From Mycobacterium sp. (GTDB lineage: Bacteria > Actinomycetota > Actinomycetes > Mycobacteriales > Mycobacteriaceae): 12,165 bases of DNA. Within the stretch, counting starts at the first letter, position 1. Each line of letters starts with the position of its first letter. Positions 11,620 to 12,165 of this stretch are shown piece by piece. The DNA is taken from positions 1 to 12,165 of the forward strand of contig JAQSXQ010000104.1 in NCBI GenBank assembly GCA_029256565.1. The letters are read 5' to 3'. The position numbers and the translations under genes were made by a program. The notes under the pieces are model-generated. The model saw only the letters and a list, made by a program, of their open reading frames with translations, was not told the DNA's origin and searched no databases.

Positions 11620-11626
11620 GGAAAGG
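11620..11626 (+). promoter_or_regulatory. Ribosome binding site fixing the GntR regulator start
   Basis: GGAAAGG, 6 nt before GTG 11633-11635. An in-frame TGA at 11603-11605 leaves no earlier start. Confidence 0.65.
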
Positions 11627-11632
11627 TCTGCA

Positions 11633-12165
11633 GTGGGAGCCCACGGGAACGCGTTGCCGTCGCGCAACACGCTCGTCGACCAGGTCTACGAGCGGCTGAT
11701 GGAACTGCTCCTCGACGGCACGCTGCGCTCCGGGGATCCGATCAGCATCGACGGGACGGCGCGTCACCTCGGCGTGTCGCCCACGCCCGTCCGCGAGGCA
11801 CTGGCTCGCCTGGAGTCCACCGGCAACGTCATTCGGGTGGCCATGCGTGGGTACCGCGTGCCGGAGGTGCCGGGTGCCAAGGAGATGGCGGACATCATGG
11901 ACGCCCGCCTGCTCATCGAGCCCCGGTTGGCAGAACTGGCCTGTGCCAGGGCCGATGCCGAGTTGCTGGGTGCACTCGAGGAGGCGATCGAGGAGCAGGC
12001 GCGGGCGCCGCACACATCAGATGCCGCGGCGATAACGAAGTATCACCGTCCGGACGAACGTTTCCACCGCTTGATCGCCGAGCACGCGGACAACGGCGCG
12101 TTGCTGCGGGCGTATGACGCACTGGGCGGCCACGGGCAACGTTTCCGGCTCTTCGTCGGAGTGGG
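11633..12165 (+). CDS. GntR-family regulator with FCD domain, 5' part only
   Basis: A frame opening at GTG 11633 stays open to the right edge: 177 codons seen, of about 220-240 expected. Residues about 12-75 are the GntR winged helix-turn-helix: LVDQVYERLMELLLDGTLRSGDPIS, then the classic LGVSPTPVREALARLESTGNVIRVAMRGYRV. From about residue 85 an all-helical FCD sensor domain begins (DIMDARLLIEPRLAELACARA), with the metal-binding Asp and first His in PDERFHRLI; later His ligands are beyond the edge. FCD regulators respond to small organic and sugar acids, which fits the divergent operon with a GntP permease and a dehydrogenase for hydroxy acids. It probably represses that operon through sites in the 172-bp gap. 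The ligand is unknown. Confidence 0.85.
   Translation, partial: MGAHGNALPSRNTLVDQVYERLMELLLDGTLRSGDPISIDGTARHLGVSPTPVREALARLESTGNVIRVAMRGYRVPEVPGAKEMADIMDARLLIEPRLAELACARADAELLGALEEAIEEQARAPHTSDAAAITKYHRPDERFHRLIAEHADNGALLRAYDALGGHGQRFRLFVGV

Overview
The window looks like part of the chromosome of a high-GC actinomycete, probably of the Mycobacteriales (Mycolicibacterium- or Rhodococcus-like). This is inferred from the strong G/C bias at third codon positions, frequent GTG starts, GTGA/ATGA gene overlaps and the gene families present. No RNA gene, insertion sequence, phage gene or CRISPR array was seen. Apart from the two genes cut by the window edges, it is a compact sugar/polyol and sugar-acid uptake and catabolism locus made of two convergent modules, each with its own divergently transcribed regulator(s).

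Layout. 1-570 (+) is the 3' end of a ThrE-type threonine/serine exporter. 592-2402 (-) holds two overlapping regulators. One is a short IclR-family protein. The other is a chimera of an IclR-type DNA-binding domain and a ribose-binding-protein-like sensor domain. The 315-bp divergent gap 2403-2717 carries a good promoter for the right-hand operon, several palindromes and two strong stem-loops in a leader of about 140 nt. 2718-8061 (+) is a five-gene operon: substrate-binding lipoprotein of the RhaS/LsrB type, double-domain ABC ATPase, two RbsC-type permeases and a short-chain dehydrogenase. The genes overlap or lie at most 35 bp apart. A 10-bp perfect stem-loop at 8075-8100 separates this operon from the opposing one.

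8085-11460 (-) is a three-gene operon, transcribed in the order xylose-isomerase-like TIM-barrel protein, 3-hydroxyacyl-CoA-dehydrogenase-like protein, GntP-family permease. Its promoter, at 11504-11532, is close to consensus and has a palindrome in the spacer and direct repeats at the start point. A GntR/FCD regulator starts divergently at 11633 and runs off the right edge.

How it may work together (inference). The chimeric regulator probably senses in the cytoplasm the sugar or polyol that the ABC system imports, and controls that operon. The dehydrogenase would oxidise the imported compound to a ketose. The second module would import a sugar acid through GntP, oxidise it at the beta-hydroxyl and isomerise it, under the FCD regulator. 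No kinase, aldolase or decarboxylase is visible, so the pathway is incomplete within the window and the substrates cannot be named. The points most worth following are the IclR-HTH/binding-protein chimera, the structured leader and operators in 2537-2717, and the first permease, which lacks about 52 residues (two membrane helices) that its partner has.
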